Of a stretch of 64,000 nucleotides of DNA, positions 41,016 to 50,330 are shown piece by piece. Every line of letters starts with the position of its first letter. Positions within the stretch are counted from its first letter, which is position 1. The DNA comes from Arthrobacter sp. U41. Its GTDB lineage: Bacteria; Actinomycetota; Actinomycetes; Actinomycetales; Micrococcaceae. Position numbers and translations under genes: made by a program. The notes beneath the pieces were generated by a model that did not search any database, was not told the origin of the DNA, and saw only the letters and a list, made by a program, of their open reading frames with translations. Location: contig NZ_CP015732.1 in NCBI RefSeq assembly GCF_001750145.1, forward strand, positions 868,001-932,000, read 5' to 3'.

Positions 41016-42281
41016 ATGGGACAGGCATTCAAATCATTGGTTATCGGGGCTGCGACGGTTCTGGCTCTGCTGCTGGGCGTGGTCCCGTCGGCGGGCGCCG
41101 CCACGGCGGGTCTCACGTTGAGCCCAAGTTCCGGGCCGGCCGGCACGTCCGTGAAGGTGACCGGAACAGGATTCCCGAAAAAATCGCAGGGAACGGTCAA
41201 GGCGGGCAGCAACAGCGTCAGCTTCACGTCCAGCGCTTCGGGCTGGTTCAGCGTGCCTGTTGTTATCCCGGAGTCCGCCAACGCTGTCGTGCTGATTACG
41301 GCCCAAGTGTCCGCCACCGCAGTGACGGCACCTTTCACCCTCACCCACAGTTCCCCCTCGGTCGGCGAGGGTGAGACCGCGCCGGACCCCGCTCCGGCCG
41401 CCGCAGTTCCTGCCATCAGTTCCGCAAGCCTGCGGTTCGGTGTGGGCACCCCCGGAGGCCCGGCAGCCTCGGCAGAACTGGATGCCGCCGCGTCGCTCGC
41501 CGGCGAAGCGCCGTCGATTGTTCTGTCGTATAAAGACTTCAACCAGGCCCCGCCGCTGTCCGAACTGGATGCCGTCCGTGCCCGGGGGGCCGTGACCTTG
41601 CTGACGTGGGAGCCGTGGGCCTGGGGCGGCGGGACCATTCAGCCGGCCTATTCGCTGGACCGGATCACCGCCGGAGACTTCGATGCCCATCTGGCACGGT
41701 GGGGCACCGCACTGGCGGGGTGGGGGCACCCCGTCCTGCTTCGCTTCGGCCATGAGATGAACGGCAACTGGTACCCGTGGGCCGAAGGCGTCAACGGCAA
41801 CGGCCCCGGCGACTACGCGGCCGCCTGGCGGCACGTGCATGACGTGATTGCCTCCACCGGCGCCTCCAACGTGTCGTGGGTCTGGAACCCGAACGTTCCG
41901 TACTACGGTTCGACGCCGATGGAGGGCCTCTTTCCCGGCACCGGTTACGTTGATGCTGTGGCGCTGGACGGCTATAACTGGGGAACCTCCGCGAGCTGGA
42001 GCAGCTGGACCGCCCCGTCCGCCCTCTTCGGGACCGGCCTGGCCGAGCTAAGGTCGCTGGCTCCGGGCAAGCAGATCCTAATCGCGGAAACGTCCTCCGC
42101 GGAACAGGGCGGGTCCAAAGCCGACTGGAATGCCCAGCTGGTCAGCTATCTGGCGGGACAGCCGGACATCACTGCTTTGGTCTGGTTCCACTTCAACAAG
42201 GAAACGGACTGGCGGATCAACAGCAGCACGGCGTCCTCGAGCGCCTTCGCGGCCGCCCTGGCGGCGCGCCGAAGCGGTTAG
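41016..42281 (+). CDS. Secreted GH26-like glycoside hydrolase with N-terminal IPT-like domain
   Basis: The 421-aa protein has a Sec signal peptide (FKSLVIGAATVLALLLGVVPSAGAA, cleavage near residue 29) and a beta-sandwich of the IPT/TIG type (LTLSPSSGPAGTSVKVTGTGFP, about 33-115). After a Pro/Ala linker comes a GH26-type TIM barrel (about 140-415). The acid/base region reads LLRFGHEMNGNWYPWAEG, with the glutamate in HEMN; the nucleophile strand reads ILIAETSSAEQGG. GH26 enzymes cleave beta-mannan, mixed-linkage glucan or related exopolysaccharides. Both catalytic glutamates are kept. Its stop overlaps by 4 bp with the stop of the convergent GH26-OpgC fusion gene. Confidence 0.86.
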   Translation: MGQAFKSLVIGAATVLALLLGVVPSAGAATAGLTLSPSSGPAGTSVKVTGTGFPKKSQGTVKAGSNSVSFTSSASGWFSVPVVIPESANAVVLITAQVSATAVTAPFTLTHSSPSVGEGETAPDPAPAAAVPAISSASLRFGVGTPGGPAASAELDAAASLAGEAPSIVLSYKDFNQAPPLSELDAVRARGAVTLLTWEPWAWGGGTIQPAYSLDRITAGDFDAHLARWGTALAGWGHPVLLRFGHEMNGNWYPWAEGVNGNGPGDYAAAWRHVHDVIASTGASNVSWVWNPNVPYYGSTPMEGLFPGTGYVDAVALDGYNWGTSASWSSWTAPSALFGTGLAELRSLAPGKQILIAETSSAEQGGSKADWNAQLVSYLAGQPDITALVWFHFNKETDWRINSSTASSSAFAAALAARRSG

Positions 42282-44776
42282 CGGGGGATGACGCTGAACA
42301 GGAACCTGGTCTTGACCATCGTCCACACCAGGCCCAGCAGCAATATGTAGGCACCGGTGTTCAGCCAGAGGTTGCCCGGCTGCAGCACCGGGATATTGGC
42401 CAGGGCCAGGATCAGGAACACGTGGATGATGAAAACATACAGGGTGTTCTGCCCCAGCGGGATAAGGAACCAGCCCAGCGCACGCTCCAGCAGCTTCCAG
42501 TAGGCGGTCAAGAGGGTATACGCCGTGATGACCACCAGGAGGACATTGAGCAGCCGTCCCGCGCCAAGGTACGTCCGGCCGAAATAGCCGCTGTAGAGCA
42601 TCTGGTGCAGGGCATCCGGCAGCAAAGCAAGGCGGACATCGTAGGCGTTGGAAAGGTACGGGTTGGACAGGGCGAACAGGGCAAAAAGTACTGTCAGCAG
42701 CACGCAGCAAGCCAGCACGCTCCTGCGCCGGGAAAACCAATCCACGAGGGGCCTGCGGTAATAGCCGGCAGTCACGCCAAGGACAAAGAGGATCTGCCAG
42801 ACCATCAGGGGAAAGGAATCCTCGAACTGCGAGGGCAGGAGACGGATGCGGGACAAGGAGCCCACCGTATACAGGGCGCCGCTCACCAGCAGGACCAGCC
42901 ATGCCAGCCTCCGGGACAGCGCCCAGAGAATCAGGGGGCTGAGGAGCAGGAGCACAACGTACAGGCCCATGATGTTGAACTGCCACGGACCGAACTCAAG
43001 CAGCAGGATTTTCGGGATCAGCCAGGCCGGGACCGGAAACTGCAGCAGCCCCTCCACCTCCGAATACATGTCATAGCTGCGGCCCGCCGCTGCAGCGCCC
43101 GCCGCACCGGTTCCTTGGTCCGTGAACCCGGTCAGGACCGAGCTTTGGACGAGCGGTATGAGGCTGATCAAGAAGGCCGCCATGACGACGGTCAGGGCCG
43201 TGACGTAGAGCTTCCAGGACCGGCCGGCTGTTTTGTCCACCACGTCCCCGGGATTGTCCTTGATCCTTGGCCCGTAGACCATGCCCAGCACCGTTCCGGA
43301 GAGCAGGACAAAGAATTCCGCGCCGGACACCGCGCCAATCGTTTCCTGGGTCAGCAGCTGAAACAACGAGGTGAGGCCAACATGGTTCACCACCACAAAA
43401 AGGATCGCCATGCCGCGCAGCATATCCACGCGCCGGTCCCTGAAAGTCTCTTCCTGATAGGCCCACGAGCGCGCTGCGGACCAGCGAAACGGCAGCACCC
43501 ACAAAACGGCGGCCAGCGCCACGCCCGCCGCAGCAGCCATCCACGCCCAGCCGCCGGAAATCACCCCGCCGCCCGCGGGCGTGTCTGCCGTGGTTCCGCC
43601 TCCTCCTGCCGTCTCCGCGCCCGTCCGGAAGCTGGTCGCCGCCAGCGCGTCGGCCAGCACCGCAGCGGTGCCGGAATCTGCCGTCAGGCGCCAGTCGATG
43701 GCCACCTCCCCGGATGCGCGCTGTTCAACGGTTTCGTTCCAGAGCACGGCTCCGATGTTGTCGTATCCGGAGTCCGGCGATGCGAGTATCTGGCTCACCC
43801 AGGCACTTTTGATGTCCTTTTCAGTCGGTCCACCGCTTGCGGGGCTGTAAAAGGCTCCCGTTTCCAACAGCAGCGGCTTGTTCCTGGCCACGGCGTAGCC
43901 GGCGTAAAAGTCCAAGTCGACCGCGGCCTGGACCGGCTGCGCGGGTCCCAGCATGCGGGCAAGCCCGTCCGCAGCGGGCAGGGTGTTGGCCGGCGGTCCG
44001 CCGGCAGTGTCGTCATGGAACGCGGACAGCCCCACCCAGTCCACCGCGTCGTCCCCGGGGTAATACGGCGAGTAGGCCGCGTCCTCAGGGTTCCAGACGC
44101 CGTCGGAATTTGTGTCCAACGCGCTGAAGCCCGGGCTGCCGGGCTGCGCGGCATCGGGGGCCGGGACGAAGGGGTAGTCCCCGCCCTGGAACGGCGACCA
44201 GACCATCACCGGGTCTTCCAGCGTGTCGCGCATGGAGGCAGTGACGACGCGAAACGCCGCAATGTACTCCGCTGGCTTTTGACCCCAGGCCGGCCAGCCG
44301 GCATTCATGTCGGGGGCGAACCGGATGAACAGCCGGCCCGGAAACCCCTCAGCCATCGCTTTGATCTCCTGCGCCAGCTCAGCTGAGGTCTTCTCATCAA
44401 CCTGCGCCAGGGGAATCCTCGGATTAACCGTGATCAGCGCATCGGCACCTTTGGACTGCGCTTGCTCCAGGAACTGCGGGATGAACGTCTTTTCCTGCTC
44501 CCGGACGGGCAGCGACAATTCATGGCCATAGAGAGCCGCCGGTTTCCCCAGACGCCCGGCATACCGGGCGGCGGAGTCCGTCGACCAGTCAAGCTGCACC
44601 CCCCACAGCGGCCCTTCTTCCCCCTGCCCGGAGGGCTTACGGTCCGCCTGCCCGCCCGCGCCGGGAACCGGGTCGGGGCCGCTGGCCTGCGCTGCTGCAC
44701 CGGAGACGGAAGTGAAGGAAAGGACCAGCAGTAACAGCAGTAAGGCTAACGCGCGGCGCAGGATCACAGTCGCCAT
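42278..44776 (-). CDS. Membrane fusion: extracytoplasmic GH26-like domain plus OpgC-type acyltransferase domain
   Basis: From the ATG at 44776 the protein has 832 aa (an in-frame ATG at 44824 is an alternative; neither has a clear ribosome binding site). A signal peptide (LRRALALLLLLLVLSFTSVSGAAAQA) leads to a GH26-like domain (about 55-365). There RLFIRFAPDMNAGWPAWG replaces the usual RFGHEMN, so the acid/base Glu is Asp, while LLLETGAFYSP keeps the nucleophile position. After a linker and one membrane helix (about 400-425) comes an OpgC-type domain with ten or so helices (RRVDMLRGMAILFVVVNHVG). OpgC proteins acylate periplasmic glucans. The fusion may bind and acylate an exported polysaccharide; that is inference. 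Confidence 0.82.
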   Translation of the reverse strand: MATVILRRALALLLLLLVLSFTSVSGAAAQASGPDPVPGAGGQADRKPSGQGEEGPLWGVQLDWSTDSAARYAGRLGKPAALYGHELSLPVREQEKTFIPQFLEQAQSKGADALITVNPRIPLAQVDEKTSAELAQEIKAMAEGFPGRLFIRFAPDMNAGWPAWGQKPAEYIAAFRVVTASMRDTLEDPVMVWSPFQGGDYPFVPAPDAAQPGSPGFSALDTNSDGVWNPEDAAYSPYYPGDDAVDWVGLSAFHDDTAGGPPANTLPAADGLARMLGPAQPVQAAVDLDFYAGYAVARNKPLLLETGAFYSPASGGPTEKDIKSAWVSQILASPDSGYDNIGAVLWNETVEQRASGEVAIDWRLTADSGTAAVLADALAATSFRTGAETAGGGGTTADTPAGGGVISGGWAWMAAAAGVALAAVLWVLPFRWSAARSWAYQEETFRDRRVDMLRGMAILFVVVNHVGLTSLFQLLTQETIGAVSGAEFFVLLSGTVLGMVYGPRIKDNPGDVVDKTAGRSWKLYVTALTVVMAAFLISLIPLVQSSVLTGFTDQGTGAAGAAAAGRSYDMYSEVEGLLQFPVPAWLIPKILLLEFGPWQFNIMGLYVVLLLLSPLILWALSRRLAWLVLLVSGALYTVGSLSRIRLLPSQFEDSFPLMVWQILFVLGVTAGYYRRPLVDWFSRRRSVLACCVLLTVLFALFALSNPYLSNAYDVRLALLPDALHQMLYSGYFGRTYLGAGRLLNVLLVVITAYTLLTAYWKLLERALGWFLIPLGQNTLYVFIIHVFLILALANIPVLQPGNLWLNTGAYILLLGLVWTMVKTRFLFSVIPR

Positions 44777-44845
44777 AGTAGCGACCCGGCAGCCCGGAGC
44801 CTCCGTCGGACGCGGGAGTCCCATTCACGGACGTAAACTGAATCA

Positions 44846-45469
44846 GTGCAACCCTCCCTGTGGCTGGCCCTAGCGGGCGCCGGCGTCCTGATCAGCTTCA
44901 CTCCCGGCGCGGGCGCCATCAACACCATGAGCAATTCCCTGAACTCCGGCTTCCGGCGTTCCATCTGGGGAATCCTCGGCCAGCAGGCCGCCCTGATTGT
45001 GCACATCGTGATCGTGGCCCTCGGCGTCGGGGTGCTGGTGGCCAGCTCGCCGGTCGCGTTCAACGTCATCCGCTACGCCGGCGCCGCCTACCTGGTCTAC
45101 CTGGGCATCCAGCAGTTCCGGCACAAACCCGATCTGGACCAGGAGAAGGCTGCCGCGCTGCGCAACGAGCCGGCCTTCTCCATGTTCCGCCGCGGCCTGT
45201 GGGTCAACCTGCTGAACCCCAAGGCAATCGTCTTCTTCCTGGCCTTTATGCCGCAGTTCATCCGCCCGGAGGCGCCGCTCCTGCCGCAGTACGTGACCCT
45301 GTCTGTCACCGTGGTGGTCATCGACATCCTGGTCATGTGGTTCTTCTTCGCCGCCGCCGCCAAGTCCTTCCAGCGCTTCACCCACGATGCCCGCGGGCAG
45401 CGGATCCTCAACCGGACGTTCGGCGTGCTGTTCATGGCCGTCGGCGTCGCGCTGGCCCTCATCCACTGA
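44846..45469 (+). CDS. LysE/RhtB-family amino-acid exporter
   Basis: The 207-aa protein has the five-to-six-helix LysE layout, starting LWLALAGAGVLISFTPGAGAINTMSNSLNSGFRRSIWGILGQQAAL, then AGAAYLVYLGIQQFR, GLWVNLLNPKAIVFFLAFMPQFI and the final helix. It exports amino acids or related metabolites by proton antiport. The start codon is a GTG, and TAAACT (44834-44839) ends 6 nt before it without a ribosome binding site, so translation is probably leaderless. It is divergent from the GH26-OpgC gene and convergent with the acyl-CoA ligase gene. Confidence 0.9.
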   Translation: MQPSLWLALAGAGVLISFTPGAGAINTMSNSLNSGFRRSIWGILGQQAALIVHIVIVALGVGVLVASSPVAFNVIRYAGAAYLVYLGIQQFRHKPDLDQEKAAALRNEPAFSMFRRGLWVNLLNPKAIVFFLAFMPQFIRPEAPLLPQYVTLSVTVVVIDILVMWFFFAAAAKSFQRFTHDARGQRILNRTFGVLFMAVGVALALIH

Positions 45470-45489
45470 CGGTCCAGCACGACACCCGG

Positions 45490-47064
45490 TCAGGGCTGGA
45501 TGGAACTCAGTTTCCGAAGGTCGGCCTTCCTGATTTTGCCGCTGGCTGTCCGGGGCATCTCATCGACGAACACGACGGACTTGGGGATCTTGTAACGTGC
45601 CAGGCGTCCTTCCAGGTGGCGCCTGAGCTGCTCCTCCGTGAGTTGGGCGCCCTCGCGCAGCAGGACGACTGCCCGGGGCACTTCACCCCACTTCTCATCC
45701 GGCACACCAATCACGGCCACGCTTCCGACCGCATCGAGTTCGGTGATGGCCTGTTCCACTTCGGCGGGATAGATGTTCTCGCCGCCGGAGATGATCATGT
45801 CCTTGATCCGGTCTGAGACGAAGACGAACCCGTCGTCATCCTTGTAGCCCATGTCGCCTGACTTGAACCAGCCGCCCTCCGCGTATGACTCGGCGGTGGC
45901 GTCAGCCCGGTTCCAGTACTCGGGGATCACGTTCGGGCCCTTGATCTGGATCTCGCCGACTGTCCCCGGCGCAGCGGTGCTCCCGTCAAATGCTGCGATC
46001 CGCACATCGGTGAAGAACTGCGGAAGCCCGGCCGATCCAGCCTTGTCCCTGGACCGGGCTGCCGGCAGGGTGGTGGCGCCTGGCGCAGTCTCGGTCATGC
46101 CGTAGCCATTGGAGAACCGCAGGCCGCGCGCTTCGTACGCCTCCAGCACCCGCATCGGCACCGCTGATCCGCCACAGGTGAGCTTGTTCAGGGAGCTGAG
46201 GTCCGCCGTGGCCCACGCCGGGTGCTCGGCGAGCATCTGATAGGTGGTGGGTACCCCGCTGATGGTGGTCGCCCGGTGCCGCTCAATAAGCTCCAGCGTC
46301 CGGCCGGCGTCGAACTTCGGCTCCAGCACCACCGTTCCTCCCTTGAGCAGGGTCGGCAGGACGCCCATGTCCAGCGACGCCACGTGGAACATCGGCGAAA
46401 TCATCAGCGCCACGTCCTGCGAGGAGAAGTCGAAATCCACGATCACGTTGAAGCAGTTCCACGTGACGTTGCCGTGGGTCAGCAGGGCCCCCTTGGGCCG
46501 GCCCGTGGTACCGGAGGTGTAGAGGATCATGGCACCGTCGTCCAGCGTGACCGGTTCATCGAGCGGCTGGTCCGAGCCGGAGGCCACCAGGTCCTCAAAG
46601 TCCTCCACCGCCGTCGGGCCCCCAGTGACTCCGGTCGCCACCGCCGGGCTACTGCCGTCGCCGGCAACGTCGGCGACGACGACGAGGGTCGCCACCGCCG
46701 TGCCGGCCGCCCCGCGGGCTGCCAAGTCTCCGAGGCTGCCTGCGTGAACCAGCGTCCCGGCGCCGCAGTCCTGCAGCTGGAACTGAATTTCCGGGGGTGC
46801 CAGCCGCGTGTTGAGCGGGACGAAGATTGCGCCCAGCGTGCCGCAAGCAAAGAGGGTCTCCAGGAAGGACGGGTGGTTCTCGCCCAGATAGGCAACCCTG
46901 TCGCCCTTGGCCACGCCGCGGGCCCGCAATGCGTTGGCGAGCCGGACGGTCCGGTCCGCGAACTGTTCGTAACTGACTTCCCGGTCTCCGCTGATGAGTG
47001 CGGTTTTGCTGCCGGACTTCGGGCGGCGACGCTGCAGCCACGAGCCGATGCCAAAATTCTCCAC
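45490..47064 (-). CDS. AMP-dependent acyl-CoA synthetase (ligase)
   Basis: The 524-aa protein is an ANL-superfamily ligase. The P-loop-like AMP motif is MILYTSGTTGRPKGALLTHGN (about 177-197), followed by ISGVPTTYQML, NGYGMTETAPGATTLP and the hinge/A8 region YKDDDGFVFVSDRIKDMIISGGENIYPAEVE. The A10 lysine is in PRTASGKIRKADLRKL. It activates a carboxylic acid to its CoA thioester using ATP. It ends an operon of SDR, amidohydrolase, acyl-CoA dehydrogenase, MaoC hydratase and MFS transporter, so it probably activates the acid imported by that transporter. The acid is not identified. Confidence 0.92.
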   Translation of the reverse strand: MENFGIGSWLQRRRPKSGSKTALISGDREVSYEQFADRTVRLANALRARGVAKGDRVAYLGENHPSFLETLFACGTLGAIFVPLNTRLAPPEIQFQLQDCGAGTLVHAGSLGDLAARGAAGTAVATLVVVADVAGDGSSPAVATGVTGGPTAVEDFEDLVASGSDQPLDEPVTLDDGAMILYTSGTTGRPKGALLTHGNVTWNCFNVIVDFDFSSQDVALMISPMFHVASLDMGVLPTLLKGGTVVLEPKFDAGRTLELIERHRATTISGVPTTYQMLAEHPAWATADLSSLNKLTCGGSAVPMRVLEAYEARGLRFSNGYGMTETAPGATTLPAARSRDKAGSAGLPQFFTDVRIAAFDGSTAAPGTVGEIQIKGPNVIPEYWNRADATAESYAEGGWFKSGDMGYKDDDGFVFVSDRIKDMIISGGENIYPAEVEQAITELDAVGSVAVIGVPDEKWGEVPRAVVLLREGAQLTEEQLRRHLEGRLARYKIPKSVVFVDEMPRTASGKIRKADLRKLSSIQP

Positions 47065-47117
47065 GGCGAATCCTTTCTACTGTGAGGTTAGCCCGTTTGC
47101 CGGGACCCGAAAAAGGG

Positions 47118-48485
47118 TCAGGCCTGGACGGTCTGGAGGTCGTTGTTCTTTGTTTCCCGGGTCAGCAGGATGAAGACGATTGAGACCACCGACATGATCG
47201 CCAGGTACCAGACCACCGATGTTGTGTCCTGCCCGGAGTCCTTGTAGATCTGCGCCACGATGCCCGGGGTGAAGCCGGCGCCCAGCAGGGTTGCCAGCTG
47301 GTAGCCCAGGGATGCGCCCGTGTAGCGGGAGGTGGTGCCGAACTGCTCGGACACGAAGGCCGCCAACGGCCCGAACAGGGTGGAGTGGATCATCAGGCCG
47401 ATGGCGAAGGCCACGAAGATCAGCATGATGTTGTTGGAGGACAGCAGGGAGAACATGGGGATCAGGTAGATGATGAACAGCACCAGTCCGCCGATCATCA
47501 CCGGGCGCCGGCCGAGTTTGTCGGAGAGCTTTCCGCCCAGGATGACAAACACAATGGACAGGGCCGAGGCTGCGGCGAACGCGTACAGCACGCCCTGCCG
47601 GTCCGCGCCCTTGGAGACTGCATACGTGACGGAGAACGTCGCCAGAACCACCTGGAGGGCGAAGCCGGCGGCGCCGGCGAGCATGGTGAAGATCAGAGTC
47701 TTCGGGCGCCGCAGCACCAGGAACAGCGGAATATCCCGCTTGGCGGTCATGCCCTGCCGGACGGCTTCCTGTTCGGCCTGAGCCTTCTCGGCCTCCTCCT
47801 GTTCCAGCGCCGCCTTGAAGATGGGGCTTTCGGAAACCTTAAGCCGGACGAACATGCCCACGCCCAGCAGCACGAAGGAGAGCAGGAACGGCACCCGCCA
47901 GCCCCAGGCGAGGAACTGATCGTTCGGCAGCGCGGAGAATGCGCCCATGATGAGGGTGCCCAGGACGGCACCGGTGGGCGCCCCGGCGTTGACGAACGAG
48001 GCGGCAAACCCGCGTTTGCCCGATTCGGAGTGCTCCAGCGCCATCAGGGCGGCCCCGCCCCATTCGCCGCCGACGGCGATGCCCTGGAAGACGCGAAGAA
48101 TCACGAGAAGCACCGCACCCCATGGTCCGGCCACGGAGGCACCCGGGACCAGCCCGATCAGGGTGGAGGCCAGGCCCATGACCAGCATGGAGATGATCAG
48201 CATGCTCTTGCGGCCCATCCTGTCGCCGAAGTGGCCGAAGATGATGCCGCCCACCGGGCGTGCCACGTAGCCCGCGGCAAACGTGCCGTAGGCCGCCACG
48301 ACACCCACCCAGTCGTCCATGCCGCTGAAGAAAACCTTCGGGAAAACGACCGCTGCGGCCGTGGCGTAGAGGAGGAAGTCGTAGTACTCGATCGTGCTGC
48401 CCAGGTAGCTGGAGGCAATGACCGTGCGCGCTTCCTTGCGACGCTCGGCGGTGCCCATAGCCTGAAGCTGAGTGAGTTGGGACAT
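47118..48485 (-). CDS. MFS metabolite:proton symporter
   Basis: The 455-aa protein has 12 predicted helices of the metabolite:H+ symporter group (ShiA/ProP-like). Signatures are ASSYLGSTIEYYDFLLYATAAAVVFPKVFF in helix 1, FGHFGDRMGRKSML between helices 2 and 3, GIAVGGEWGGAALMALEHS in helix 4, and GGKLSDKLGRRPVMIGG in the second half. Such proteins import organic acids or betaine-type compounds. It lies in the operon between MaoC and the acyl-CoA ligase, so it likely imports the acid that the operon degrades. Confidence 0.92.
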   Translation of the reverse strand: MSQLTQLQAMGTAERRKEARTVIASSYLGSTIEYYDFLLYATAAAVVFPKVFFSGMDDWVGVVAAYGTFAAGYVARPVGGIIFGHFGDRMGRKSMLIISMLVMGLASTLIGLVPGASVAGPWGAVLLVILRVFQGIAVGGEWGGAALMALEHSESGKRGFAASFVNAGAPTGAVLGTLIMGAFSALPNDQFLAWGWRVPFLLSFVLLGVGMFVRLKVSESPIFKAALEQEEAEKAQAEQEAVRQGMTAKRDIPLFLVLRRPKTLIFTMLAGAAGFALQVVLATFSVTYAVSKGADRQGVLYAFAAASALSIVFVILGGKLSDKLGRRPVMIGGLVLFIIYLIPMFSLLSSNNIMLIFVAFAIGLMIHSTLFGPLAAFVSEQFGTTSRYTGASLGYQLATLLGAGFTPGIVAQIYKDSGQDTTSVVWYLAIMSVVSIVFILLTRETKNNDLQTVQA

Positions 48486-48524
48486 GGTTGTTCCTTTGAA
48501 CAGAGGAAGGTTCTTGGCGGGCTT

Positions 48525-48980
48525 TTACTTGTAGAAGCGGGCGAGGAATTCGGCCACGACGGCGGGGCGCTCCTGGCCTTCGATCTCGATGGTGTTGGCG
48601 ACCTTGATCTGGGCTCCGCCCTTGACCTCGGTGACTTCGGTGATGGTGGACCGCATCCGGATCCGCGCGCCCACCTTGACCGGGGAGGTGAAACGGACCT
48701 TGTCCAGTCCGTAGTTGACCTTCGTGGTGACGCCGTCGACGTCGAACAGCTCGCCCCAGAAGGGGATGATGAGGGAGAGGGTGAGGAAGCCGTGGGCGAT
48801 CGGGGCGCCGAACGGACCGTCCTTGGCGCGTTCCGGGTCAACGTGGATCCACTGGTCGTCACCGGTGGCGTCGGCGAACTTGTTGATCTGTTCCTGGGTG
48901 ATTTCGCGGTACCCGGTAACGCCGAGGTCGGTGCCGGCGAGGGTGAGCAGTTTGTCGAAATCGACGACGAGATTGGGCAT
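48525..48980 (-). CDS. MaoC-like (R)-specific enoyl-CoA hydratase
   Basis: The 151-aa protein has the single hot-dog fold of MaoC dehydratases. The hydratase motif is DATGDDQWIHVDPERAKDGPFGAPIAHGFLTLSLI (about 36-70), with catalytic Asp in DDQWIH and the histidine. The pattern is closest to the stand-alone hydratase group often paired with SDR dehydrogenases. It hydrates 2-enoyl-CoA to 3-hydroxyacyl-CoA, fitting between the acyl-CoA dehydrogenase and the SDR of the same operon. Confidence 0.92.
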   Translation of the reverse strand: MPNLVVDFDKLLTLAGTDLGVTGYREITQEQINKFADATGDDQWIHVDPERAKDGPFGAPIAHGFLTLSLIIPFWGELFDVDGVTTKVNYGLDKVRFTSPVKVGARIRMRSTITEVTEVKGGAQIKVANTIEIEGQERPAVVAEFLARFYK

Positions 48981-49067
48981 GATGTCCTCCTGGAGGGCTG
49001 GGCGGGGTAGGGAAGGGTCCGACGGCGGTGCCGGAGCGGGGTGTGATGGTCGAGTTAGGTGCTGTGG

Positions 49068-50329
49068 TCAGCGGGTGAAGGCGCTTTCACCGGTCAGCGC
49101 CCGGCCCACGATGAGGGCGTTGATCTCGTGGGTGCCTTCGTACGAATAGACGGCCTCGGCGTCGGCGTGGAAGCGTGCGACATCCGTTTCCAGCGTGATG
49201 CCGTTGCCGCCGACCACTTCGCGGGCCAGGGCGACGGTTTCGCGCATCAGCAGGGACGTCTGCATCTTGGCCAGGGCGGAGTCCTGGTCGCGGTAGATGC
49301 CCTTGGACTGCTGTTCGGTCAGCCGCACCACCAGGGACAGCGCCGAGGTGACGTTTCCAAGCATCCGGGCCAGTTTCTCCTGGACGAGCTGGAAGGATCC
49401 GAGCGTGCGCCCGAACTGCCGGCGCTCCGTGACATAGCGCAGGGCCGCCTCGAACGCGCCGGCCGCGATGCCGGTGGCGATCCAGGCGACGTCCGAGCGC
49501 ATCGCGCACAGCATCGCCGCGACGTCCCGGAACGAGTTCACGTTGTGCAGACGCATGGATTCGGGAACCCGCACGCCGTCGAGGGTGATGTGGGCGTTCT
49601 GCATCATCCGTAACGCGGTCTTGCCGTGGATCTTCTCCAGCGTCACACCGGCGGCTTCCCGCTCGACGAGGAAGGACTTGACCTGGCCGTCGGAGACATC
49701 ACGGGCAAATACGGCCAGGACATCCGCGGTGGCGGCACCGCCGATCCAGCGTTTGGCGCCGTCGAGGACCCAGCCGTCACCGTCGCCGCCCTGGACACGG
49801 CGGGCGGTGGTGGTGAGCCCGCCGGCGATGTCGGAGCCGGACTCCGGTTCTGTCAGCGAGAAGACGCCCTTCAGCGAGAAATCGATGACCTTCGGCATCC
49901 ACTCGTCCTGCTGTTCCGCGGAGGCGCCGACCCGGATCGCGGTCCGGAACAGTCCGGCCTGGGCCGTGTAGAACGTGGCGAGCGAGGCGTCGGTGCGGGC
50001 GAGCTCGAAGATCCGGAAGCCCTGGTAGATTCCCCGGGCCGGTGTTCGCTCTGCACCCGGGGCGCCGGTCAGTTCTGCCGGTTCCATCAGGTCCAGGTCG
50101 ATCAGCGGCTGTGCCAGCTGGTCCGGGAATTCGCCGCGTTCCCAATAATCCGCCAGCAGCGGCCGGGCCTTCTCGTCGAGGAAGGTCCGCAGCCTGCCCA
50201 GCACGCGGCGCTCGTCCGCCGTCAACAGGGACTCGGCGTCAACAGGGACTCGGCGTCGTAGTAGTCGCAGACGCCGTACAGCCTGGTTTGGTTTACAGCC
50301 TTTACGGACAGGCCCGTCTCTACCGACAT
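49068..50329 (-). CDS. Acyl-CoA dehydrogenase with N-terminal frameshift from a 17-bp duplication
   Basis: The native start is the ATG at 50329: GGGAGG lies 5 nt upstream and the start is 1 nt after the amidohydrolase stop. From there the frame reads MSVETGLSVKAVNQTRLYGV then CDYYDAESLLT and stops soon after, because a 17-bp unit is tandemly repeated at 50224-50257. Removing one copy restores CDYYDAESLLTADERRVLGRL, which continues for 385 aa to 49068. That part has the three ACAD domains, including FSLTEPESGSDIAGG, DGAKRWIGGAATADV, YVTERRQFGRTLGSFQLVQEKLA and the base glutamate region SYEGTHEINALIVGRAL, as in glutaryl-CoA dehydrogenase-like enzymes. If real, the duplication removes about 30 N-terminal residues or abolishes expression; an assembly error is possible. 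Confidence 0.86.
50224..50257. repeat. 17-bp tandem duplication that breaks the acyl-CoA dehydrogenase frame
   Basis: Two adjacent identical copies of a 17-bp unit (minus-strand form GACGCCGAGTCCCTGTT) lie at 50224-50240 and 50241-50257. Because 17 is not a multiple of three, the downstream frame is shifted. Confidence 0.92.
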
Positions 50330-50330
50330 C

